A stretch of 10,734 bases of DNA from an uncultured Clostridium sp. (lineage in GTDB: Bacteria > Bacillota > Clostridia > Peptostreptococcales > Peptostreptococcaceae): assembly GCA_900550335.1 (NCBI GenBank), contig URRU01000052.1, positions 1 to 10,734 on the forward strand, given 5' to 3'. The notes beneath the pieces are model-generated. The model was not told the DNA's origin. It searched no databases and worked only from the letters and a program-made list of their open reading frames with translations. Positions 1-4,875 of the stretch are shown here, piece after piece; positions within the stretch are counted from its first letter, which is position 1; the number at the start of each line of letters is the position of its first letter. The position numbers and the translations under genes are program-made.

Positions 1-359
1 ATAAAAATCATCCTTGGAAGGATTTAGAAATAAGCAATCTTGGACTTCCTAGAGATTTATTGATTGCTATGATTGTAAGGAATCATTCGCCAATAGTTCC
101 TAAGGGAGATACTGTTCTTGAGGTTGGAGATTTGCTTGTTTTTGCAGCAAGGTCTTTTGAGGATAGAAAGCATCTTTCACTTAGAGAAGTTGTTATCGAT
201 AAGAAGAGTAAGTGGGTAAATACGCCGCTTCATCAGATAACTACAGAAAATCCTTATCTTATTATTTTGATAAAGAGAAATTTAGAGAATATAATTCCTA
301 CTGGGGATACAAAACTACTGCCGGGTGATATACTGATTATGGCTGCAGCAGAAGAATAA
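1..359 (+). CDS. C-terminal fragment of an ion transporter with two TrkA-C (RCK_C) domains
   Basis: The reading frame is open from the first complete codon (base 3) to TAA at 357-359, so the gene is cut off by the window edge and only its last 119 codons are present. Two successive TrkA-C type units are visible, each with the family pattern of a P/L-rich strand, a hydrophobic LIAMIVR or LIILIKR strand, IVPKGDT or IIPTGDT, and a GD-L/I-L closing strand (VGDLLVF, PGDILIM). They are joined by a SFEDRKHLSLREVVI linker. TrkA-C domains sit on the cytoplasmic face of cation transporters and bind small ligands that gate transport. Two in tandem after a membrane domain suit a CPA-type K+/H+ antiporter (NhaP2/CvrA-like). 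A ClC-type exchanger is possible, but usually carries only one. The membrane part is outside the window, so the transporter class is inference. Confidence 0.75.
   Translation, partial: KNHPWKDLEISNLGLPRDLLIAMIVRNHSPIVPKGDTVLEVGDLLVFAARSFEDRKHLSLREVVIDKKSKWVNTPLHQITTENPYLIILIKRNLENIIPTGDTKLLPGDILIMAAAEE
267..334 (+). promoter_or_regulatory. Candidate promoters inside the 3' end of the transporter gene, for the structured RNA
   Basis: Two sigma-A type candidates precede the long hairpin. The first is TTGATA (267-272), 17 bp, TATAAT (290-295), with a predicted start near 302. The second is a weak GATACA (306-311), 17 bp, then an extended -10 TGATATACT (326-334), with a predicted start near 341, only about 19 nt before the hairpin. 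Both lie in coding sequence, where AT-rich chance matches are common, so they are supportive rather than decisive. Confidence 0.4.
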
Positions 360-508
360 AGGTAAATAAAAAGGACAAGATTATAACTGCTCTGTGCTCC
401 AGAGCTTCAGCGCCCCATCCATTTAAGTAACACATTTATAGGTATGGGGCGCTTCCAGTATTGTCGCTTACAGAGCAGTTATTTCTCTTGTCCTAAGTTT
501 ATTTACCT
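360..508 (+). ncRNA. ssrS: Long rod-like hairpin RNA, probable 6S RNA
   Basis: The sequence folds into one rod. The closing stem is made of 360-370 with 498-508 (11 bp), 372-380 with 486-494 (9 bp) and 383-395 with 470-482 (13 bp, ATAACTGCTCTGT), separated by small internal loops. A large central bubble follows (396-408 against 454-469), then a GC-rich upper stem 409-418 with 444-453 (AGCGCCCCAT) and a loop of about 25 nt. Closing stem, asymmetric central bubble and apical stem is the 6S RNA layout, in which the bubble imitates an open promoter and binds RNA polymerase. The convergent neighbour is tcdA/yrvM, and B. subtilis 6S-1 RNA (bsrA) lies between aspS and yrvM, which supports the call. 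At about 150-165 nt it is shorter than the usual 180-200 nt. The alternative is a palindromic MITE-like insertion; no clear target duplication is visible. Confidence 0.6.
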
Positions 509-528
509 GCTTATACGGAATTAAACAT

Positions 529-566
529 AAAAAAGCTACTAGATAGTAATATTCTAGCAGCTTTTT
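529..566. terminator. Bidirectional intrinsic terminator
   Basis: A hairpin with arms AGCTACTAGA and TCTAGCAGCT (one A/C mismatch) is flanked by six A on the left and five T on the right. It can therefore end plus-strand transcripts (transporter gene and the 6S-like RNA) and minus-strand transcripts from tcdA, whose stop codon is 15 bp away. Confidence 0.8.
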
Positions 567-580
567 ATATGTTTATGTTT

Positions 581-1285
581 TTATCCTAATAAGTCGTTTA
601 TTACTGCAGATGCCATTATTAGTCCTGCTACAGATGGTACAAATGATACGCTTCCTGCAGTCATTTTGTTTCCGTTCATTATTTTTTCTTTTGGCTCTAT
701 TGCTTTTTCAGTTGAGTATACGACTTTTAGTTTTTTTATTCCTCTGTTTTTTAGCTCTCTTCTCATTACTCTAGCTAGAGGACACATGCTAGTTTTGTAT
801 ATGTCCGTAAGTTCTATTTTTGTAGGATCTAGTTTGTTACCCATTCCCATAGAGCTTATTATTTTGATTCCTTTTTTAGTGCAAGTTTCTATAAGGTGTA
901 TTTTAGAAGTTATCATGTCTATTGCATCTATTACATAATCAAACTCACCACTGCTTAACAGTTCTTCCCCATTTTCTGGAGTGTACTTTTCAGCGATTGC
1001 AGTTATGTTTACATTTGGATTTATGTCTTTTATTCTCTCTTTAAATACATCTACTTTCATCTTTCCAACTGTAGAATGAAGAGCTATTATCTGTCTGTTT
1101 ATGTTTGTAATATCGACATCATCAAAATCTACTATTGTGATATTTCCTACTCCAGCTCTTGCTATTGCTTCGGCTGCAAAACCGCCGACTCCTCCTACTC
1201 CAAATATTATTACACTAGCATTGTTTAATTTTTCTATCCCCTCATCTCCTACAACAAGAGATGTTCTTTTTTCCCAATCCATCAT
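581..1285 (-). CDS. tcdA: tRNA threonylcarbamoyladenosine dehydratase (ThiF/MoeB/HesA family, TcdA/CsdL/YrvM)
   Basis: This 234-residue protein has the E1-like adenylating fold: the glycine-rich nucleotide loop GVGGVGG at residues 29-35, an acidic strand end IVDFDDVD (51-58), NINRQ (61-65) with the conserved Arg, Lys75, and DAID at 120-123. The clostridial TcdA signature SMCPLARVMRREL spans 166-178, with Cys where E. coli has Asp in DPLA, and the closing GSVSFVPSVAGL spans 211-222. TcdA uses ATP to cyclise N6-threonylcarbamoyladenosine (t6A37) to ct6A in ANN-decoding tRNAs in the cytoplasm. The length fits the short Firmicutes form, and there is no CxxC zinc pair of the MoeB/ThiF type. The first of two adjacent ATGs is chosen because GGAGG lies 10 nt upstream (1296-1300). 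It appears monocistronic. Confidence 0.9.
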   Translation of the reverse strand: MMDWEKRTSLVVGDEGIEKLNNASVIIFGVGGVGGFAAEAIARAGVGNITIVDFDDVDITNINRQIIALHSTVGKMKVDVFKERIKDINPNVNITAIAEKYTPENGEELLSSGEFDYVIDAIDMITSKIHLIETCTKKGIKIISSMGMGNKLDPTKIELTDIYKTSMCPLARVMRRELKNRGIKKLKVVYSTEKAIEPKEKIMNGNKMTAGSVSFVPSVAGLIMASAVINDLLG

Positions 1286-1344
1286 TTTTTTAATTCCTCC
1301 AAGTGAATATTTTTTCTTAATTTATAATCTACTTTTTCCAAATA

Positions 1345-1373
1345 TTTATATTAATATTTTTAATCTAATTCAA
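1345..1373 (-). promoter_or_regulatory. Predicted sigma-A promoter of tcdA
   Basis: Read on the minus strand: TTGAAT (1373-1368), a 17-bp spacer, TATAAA (1350-1345). The start would be near 1338, giving a leader of about 50 nt ending in the GGAGG of tcdA. No terminator for the upstream reductase gene is seen between 1374 and 1408, so some read-through is possible. Confidence 0.5.
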
Positions 1374-1408
1374 TTTATATCTTTTTATAACTTTCTCAAA
1401 TTTATTTT

Positions 1409-1933
1409 CTAATCTATTTTAGAATATACCATAATCACAGTTCCCTCTTCAACAAAATAATTTTTTAGAGTTAAATCTATTTTAGGATTATTTTCTAAGA
1501 ATAGTTTTCTTCCATTTCCAAGTATTGTAGGAATTATTCCAATGATATACTCATCTATAACATTTCTTTTTACAAAGCTATCTATCAAAATTCCCCCACC
1601 AAATAGGAATATTTTCTTTCCTTTATTTTTCAGTTCAAATATTGTATCCACTATATTATCATTTATAAAATGGTAGTTTTCATAATTCTCAATTGATTTT
1701 GATGTTGCTATATAAACTTCCTGTTCTTTAAAGTCTTTATGAAATTCTTGTTTATAGCAATTGCTTCCCATAACCACAACATCTATATCTTTTAAAAATT
1801 CTTCATAGCTCCATTTATTTTCTGTATCTAATGTACTATTTCCATCTCCATGTATCCAATCGAATCCACCTTCATCATCTGCTATGTATCCATCTAAACT
1901 AATCGCTAAATTTAGTATTATTTTTCCATTCAT
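1409..1933 (-). CDS. Dihydrofolate reductase family protein (RibD C-terminal-like)
   Basis: This 174-residue cytoplasmic protein has the RibD_C/DHFR-like fold of the YwjB/YyaP group. It starts with a hydrophobic strand and SLDGYIA (12-18), then a Trp-rich loop, DVVVMGSNCY (51-60, where relatives have GRxTYE), the nucleotide-binding IFLFGGGILIDSF (108-120), and IIPTILGNGRKLF (133-145). Members reduce pterin- or riboflavin-like substrates with NAD(P)H, but the substrate of this subgroup is unknown and is not revealed here. The start at ATG 1931-1933 is preferred over an upstream TTG at 1948 because GGAG lies 9 nt before the ATG and would overlap the TTG-initiated extension. It lies between tcdA and tRNA-Sec on the same strand, without an obvious functional link. 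Confidence 0.82.
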   Translation of the reverse strand: MNGKIILNLAISLDGYIADDEGGFDWIHGDGNSTLDTENKWSYEEFLKDIDVVVMGSNCYKQEFHKDFKEQEVYIATSKSIENYENYHFINDNIVDTIFELKNKGKKIFLFGGGILIDSFVKRNVIDEYIIGIIPTILGNGRKLFLENNPKIDLTLKNYFVEEGTVIMVYSKID

Positions 1934-2013
1934 TTTTGAATTCTCCAATCTATTTATTATCCCATTTTTTATTTTCTTTTATTATATATTTATATATTTT
2001 TAATTGTAGGTAT

Positions 2014-2040
2014 AAAAAAAGGAACCTTCATTTAGGTTCC
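2014..2040 (-). terminator. Intrinsic terminator of the tRNA-Sec transcript
   Basis: On the minus strand, GGAACC (2040-2035), an 8-nt loop and GGTTCC (2026-2021) are followed by seven U (2020-2014). It lies 15 bp after the tRNA 3' end and also insulates the reductase gene. Confidence 0.85.
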
Positions 2041-2054
2041 ATAATATACTGTAT

Positions 2055-2151
2055 TGGCGGGAGTGCGTGGGAATTGAACCCACCTAAGAGGCTCCTAACC
2101 CCTCATACTAGTTTTGAAGACTAGAGGGCACACCAGCACCCATCCACCCCC
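2055..2151 (-). tRNA. selC: tRNA-Sec (anticodon TCA)
   Basis: The 97-nt gene has the hallmarks of bacterial tRNA-Sec. It has an extended acceptor stem (GGGGGTGG with GCACTCCC, discriminator G, encoded CCA) and a 6-bp D stem (GGGTGC/GTGCCC, with G-U pairs) with a TGGT loop. The anticodon arm is CTAGT-CTTCAAA-ACTAG, showing TCA. It also has a long variable arm (GAGG...CCTC) and a T arm GTGGG-TTCAATT-CCCAC. It inserts selenocysteine at UGA codons with SelA and SelB; neither selA nor selB is in the window. The eighth acceptor pair would be G-G, a mismatch, and the fourth is G-U. The gene has its own promoter and terminator. Confidence 0.95.
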
Positions 2152-2171
2152 GTGGTTTTTTCAACAGTAAT

Positions 2172-2200
2172 AATATAACACATAGAATATACTTTTGCAA
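2172..2200 (-). promoter_or_regulatory. Predicted promoter of tRNA-Sec
   Basis: Minus strand: TTGCAA (2200-2195), 17 bp, TATATT (2177-2172). The predicted start near 2165 gives a 5' leader of about 14 nt before the mature tRNA. Confidence 0.6.
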
Positions 2201-2237
2201 GTGTTATTCAAAAAATAAATAAAAAAATCGAAAAAAA

Positions 2238-2978
2238 CTATATTAAACTCATCTGCTCATCTTCTTTTAAATTATTTATCTGCCAGTTGATTTCAGTTTT
2301 ACCAATGCTTTTTAATATTTCATTAGCTTTTTTAAAATGATTACACCCGAAAAATCCTCTATTTGCAGAAAGTGGACTTGGATGAGTCCCCTCTAATATG
2401 TAATGTTTGTCTGTATTTATTAGTTTAACTTTCTTTTTAGCATTATTTCCCCAAAGAATAAACACAACTGGATCTTCTCTATCATTTAAAATCTCTATTA
2501 TTCTATCTGTAAATTTTTCCCAGCCTTTTTTGCTATGAGAGTTCGCTTCGTGTGCTCTAACAGTTAGAGATGTGTTTAAAAGAAGAACTCCCTGGTCTGC
2601 CCAATCCATAAGGTACCCATTATCTGGAATGAAGCATCCATACTCTGCATTTAATTCCTTGTACATATTTTTTAATGATGGCGGAGTTTTAATTCCCGGA
2701 AGAACTGAAAATGCAAGCCCATGTGCCTGACCGTCATTGTGATATGGATCCTGCCCTAAAAGAAGAATCTTTGTATCTTTGAATGATGTATGGTTTAAGG
2801 CTGTGAATATATCCTCTCTTTTAGGGAATACCTCGTGTTCCTTGTATTCTTCCTTTAAAAACTCATTTAATTTTTCAAAATATGGCTTATCAAATTCATC
2901 ACTTAAAAGCTCTTTCCAATCCGTATTTATCAAACCTTCCCACGATTTTTTAGTGAAGTTTTCTTCATTATATGACAT
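2238..2978 (-). CDS. ung: Uracil-DNA glycosylase, family 1
   Basis: This 246-residue protein removes uracil from DNA as the first step of base excision repair. All family 1 motifs are present: the water-activating loop GQDPYH at residues 75-80 (Asp77 catalytic), GLAFSV (87-92) with the Phe that stacks on uracil, LLNTSLTV (133-140) with the uracil-reading Asn135, and the minor-groove loop HPSPLS (199-204) with catalytic His199. RGFFGCNHF follows the last motif, as is usual. The C-terminal tail from about residue 232 runs past the core. ATG 2978 has GGAGG 7 nt upstream (2986-2990). It follows the NusG domain II gene on the same strand by 66 bp without a terminator, so cotranscription is likely. 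Confidence 0.97.
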   Translation of the reverse strand: MSYNEENFTKKSWEGLINTDWKELLSDEFDKPYFEKLNEFLKEEYKEHEVFPKREDIFTALNHTSFKDTKILLLGQDPYHNDGQAHGLAFSVLPGIKTPPSLKNMYKELNAEYGCFIPDNGYLMDWADQGVLLLNTSLTVRAHEANSHSKKGWEKFTDRIIEILNDREDPVVFILWGNNAKKKVKLINTDKHYILEGTHPSPLSANRGFFGCNHFKKANEILKSIGKTEINWQINNLKEDEQMSLI

Positions 2979-3044
2979 AAATTTTCCTCCTGTTTATCTT
3001 TTTACCATTACTTATCTTCTATCCGTATAGATATTAAAAACAAT

Positions 3045-3416
3045 CTACTGAACTACAGCATCTATGCTATCATCAGTATTGCCGTCTACTATTTTTATGT
3101 TCAACTTATTAGGTATGCAAACTATACTCTGGCTCGGCTTTGTGATAAATCCTGTTTTGACACACACCTTATCTGGACAATTAGCCTCAGTCACCTCAAC
3201 ACCTCTATCATGCACCTTAACCTTATTTATATGCTCTCCGTCCTTTATTGTAAATTCATCTTCCTCATCTAGTGGAATCTCTTTATAAAGCTCATTATCT
3301 TTATAAACTTCTACAAATGCAGCCTTCTCATTTGCATCCTTAAACTTTGTATACCCAAAAAGTGCTACAACTGCTATTAATACAACTGCTATTAAAATAA
3401 AATCTTTCTTTTTCAT
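3045..3416 (-). CDS. NusG domain II-containing membrane-anchored protein
   Basis: This 123-residue protein has an N-terminal signal anchor (KKK, then hydrophobic residues 6-22) and an exported domain of the NusG_II family (PF07009). The family core is clear: VEVTEANCPDKVCVKTG (73-89), then the KPSQSIVCIPNKL segment (93-105), with Cys80, Cys85 and Cys100. Despite the name it is not a NusG transcription factor: there is no NGN domain, and it lies outside the membrane. In Firmicutes this family is often encoded with apbE, Gx transporter and Rnf or other flavin-linked redox genes, and here apbE is the divergent neighbour. Its biochemical role is not established. A GGGGGAAG Shine-Dalgarno precedes the ATG. 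Confidence 0.85.
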   Translation of the reverse strand: MKKKDFILIAVVLIAVVALFGYTKFKDANEKAAFVEVYKDNELYKEIPLDEEDEFTIKDGEHINKVKVHDRGVEVTEANCPDKVCVKTGFITKPSQSIVCIPNKLNIKIVDGNTDDSIDAVVQ

Positions 3417-3500
3417 CTAACTTCCCCCAAAATTTTCTACAAATTATTCTTTTATAAATAATTCTTCTATTTTCTTTATACGATAAATTTGCTGCCAATT

Positions 3501-3522
3501 ATGATATAATTAATCATATCAT
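3501..3522. promoter_or_regulatory. Near-perfect palindrome with back-to-back -10 elements in the divergent apbE promoter region
   Basis: The 22-bp sequence has arms ATGATAT (3501-3507) and ATATCAT (3516-3522) around a centre ATTAAT; 20 of 22 positions are symmetric. The plus strand reads an extended -10, TGATATAAT (3502-3510), pointing to apbE. The minus strand reads TGATATGAT (3521-3513), pointing to the NusG_II gene. No good -35 box is seen for either, as is common with extended -10s. The palindrome may be a repressor operator or simply a bidirectional promoter core; its A/T-rich TGATAT-ATATCA form loosely recalls Fur-type boxes. Confidence 0.55.
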
Positions 3523-3576
3523 ACTTTGATATTAACTACTATAAATGACTATAAATTTAAATAAGGAGAATTAAAA

Positions 3577-4650
3577 ATGAGAAAATCAGCTCCACAAATT
3601 GTTGTGCTAATAATATTATTGGTAGCAGGATATTTTATCTTTAAACCCAATATGGACGAAAATTACTCACAGACAAACTATTATCTAGGAACTGTGAACA
3701 CCGTTACAGTGTACGGAAAGAAACAAAATAAAGCCTCTGAAATTCTTAAAGGATGCGACGATGTTGTAAAGAATGTCGACAACCTTATGAGTACAGAAAT
3801 TCCTGGAAGCGATGTTTCTAAAATAAATAAAAATGCTGGAATAAAGCCTGTTAAAGTATCAGAAGAAACTTATGAAGTTGTTAAAGAGGCTATACACTAC
3901 TCAAAACTTTCTGATGGTAATTTTGATGTAACAATAGGGCCTGTAAGTGATCTTTGGTCTATAGGAAAAGAGGATGCCAGAGTCCCTGAAAAATCTGAAA
4001 TAGATACACTCCTACCTTTGATAGACTACAAAAATGTAGAAGTTAAGGAAATTAAGTTAGAATCTGACCAAGATGGTGACGGTAAAAATGAAACTTTTGA
4101 TAAAGAGTTTACTGTTTTCTTAAAGAAAAAAGGTATGAAAATAGATTTGGGTGCAATAGCTAAAGGATTTGCAGCAGACCAAGTTGCACTATATTTAAAG
4201 GCTAGTGATGTTGAAAAAGCTATAATAAACTTAGGTGGAAATATCAAAACTATTGGCGATTTTAATATAGGACTAAAAAATCCTATTGAAAATGCAAATG
4301 ATTCATTTGCAAGTATTAAGGTAAGTAATAAATCTGTCGTAACTTCTGGTGTTTATGAAAGATTTGTTGAAAAGGACGGCAAGAAGTATCATCATATACT
4401 AAATCCGGCAGATGGTTATCCATTCGATAATAATCTTCTTAGTGTTAGTATTATCTCTGACAAATCTATAAACTGCGATGCCCTTTCTACATCTGCATTT
4501 GCTCTTGGACTTGAGGATGGAAAGAAACTTATCGAGGGTATAGACAACGTTGAGGCTGTTTTTGTAACTAAGGATAAGAAGGTTTATTTGACTAAGGGAT
4601 TCAAGGATGAGTTTAAGATTTTAAATCATCAGTTTGAGGTTGTGAAGTAA
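3577..4650 (+). CDS. apbE: FAD:protein FMN transferase, membrane-anchored
   Basis: This 357-residue ApbE-family enzyme transfers FMN from FAD onto a Thr/Ser of exported target proteins, such as Rnf subunits or FMN-binding-domain proteins. Residues 7-23 form a single membrane anchor with no lipobox Cys. Family motifs follow in order: GTVNTVTVYG (38-47), FDVTIGPVSDLW (116-127), KIDLGAIAKGFAAD (188-201), NLGGNI (218-223), TSGVYERF (257-264 region), HHILNPADGYP (272-282) and CDALSTSAFALG (300-311), where Asp301 and Thr305 match the Mg2+-binding Asp/Thr pair. Between the second and third motifs is an insertion with an EF-hand-like loop DQDGDGKNETFD (164-175). GGAG lies 8 nt before ATG. No target protein is encoded in the window. 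Confidence 0.95.
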   Translation: MRKSAPQIVVLIILLVAGYFIFKPNMDENYSQTNYYLGTVNTVTVYGKKQNKASEILKGCDDVVKNVDNLMSTEIPGSDVSKINKNAGIKPVKVSEETYEVVKEAIHYSKLSDGNFDVTIGPVSDLWSIGKEDARVPEKSEIDTLLPLIDYKNVEVKEIKLESDQDGDGKNETFDKEFTVFLKKKGMKIDLGAIAKGFAADQVALYLKASDVEKAIINLGGNIKTIGDFNIGLKNPIENANDSFASIKVSNKSVVTSGVYERFVEKDGKKYHHILNPADGYPFDNNLLSVSIISDKSINCDALSTSAFALGLEDGKKLIEGIDNVEAVFVTKDKKVYLTKGFKDEFKILNHQFEVVK

Positions 4651-4737
4651 GGAGAAGAGAATTTTTTATTATTTTGGAATGAATTATTTTAGTTGGTTTG
4701 TTTTTTTAGATTTTAGAAGGATTTTTTTATTTTTTCC

Positions 4738-4766
4738 TTTACGTTTTGGCTTTTATCGGCTATAAT
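4738..4766 (+). promoter_or_regulatory. Possible promoter in the apbE-cwp intergenic region
   Basis: TTTACG (4738-4743), 17 bp, TATAAT (4761-4766) on the plus strand. It points at the terminator at 4843-4870, with no ORF between, so it would make an RNA of about 100 nt. The region is very A/T-rich, so a chance match is quite possible. Confidence 0.3.
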
Positions 4767-4842
4767 TTGGTTATATTATATTTTATCGGTTTGCCAATTT
4801 GGCTTACATGACTTTAATTAAATAATATCATCGCACATACAG

Positions 4843-4870
4843 AAAAAGCTGCCACAATGGCAGCTTTTTT
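4843..4870. terminator. Bidirectional intrinsic terminator between apbE and the surface protein gene
   Basis: AAAAAGCTGCCA and TGGCAGCTTTTT pair perfectly around a CAA loop, with A and T tracts on the two sides. It lies 5 bp after the minus-strand stop codon of the 825-residue surface protein and about 190 bp after apbE, and can serve both. Confidence 0.9.
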
Positions 4871-4875
4871 ATTAT

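Noticed and set aside
360..508. The long palindrome as a transposon remnant.
   Set aside because: There is no transposase, no convincing target-site duplication and no second copy in the window. A structured RNA next to a yrvM homologue explains it better, though a MITE is not excluded.
1931..1948. TTG start at 1948 for the reductase, adding five residues.
   Set aside because: The Shine-Dalgarno GGAG would lie within the added codons, and it is correctly spaced for ATG 1933.
2175..2207. Inverted repeat ATAACAC / GTGTTAT upstream of tRNA-Sec as a terminator for ung.
   Set aside because: The stem is only 7 bp with a 19-nt loop and no U tract follows on the minus strand. It overlaps the better-supported tRNA-Sec promoter; a regulatory role has no other support.
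2152..2237. Terminator for ung.
   Set aside because: There are T-rich stretches on the minus strand but no stable hairpin before them; nothing firm can be called.
4026..4247. Open frames opposite apbE, tcdA and the surface protein genes, up to 127 codons long.
   Set aside because: They lie antisense to well-supported genes, have low-complexity hydrophobic translations and lack good ribosome sites.
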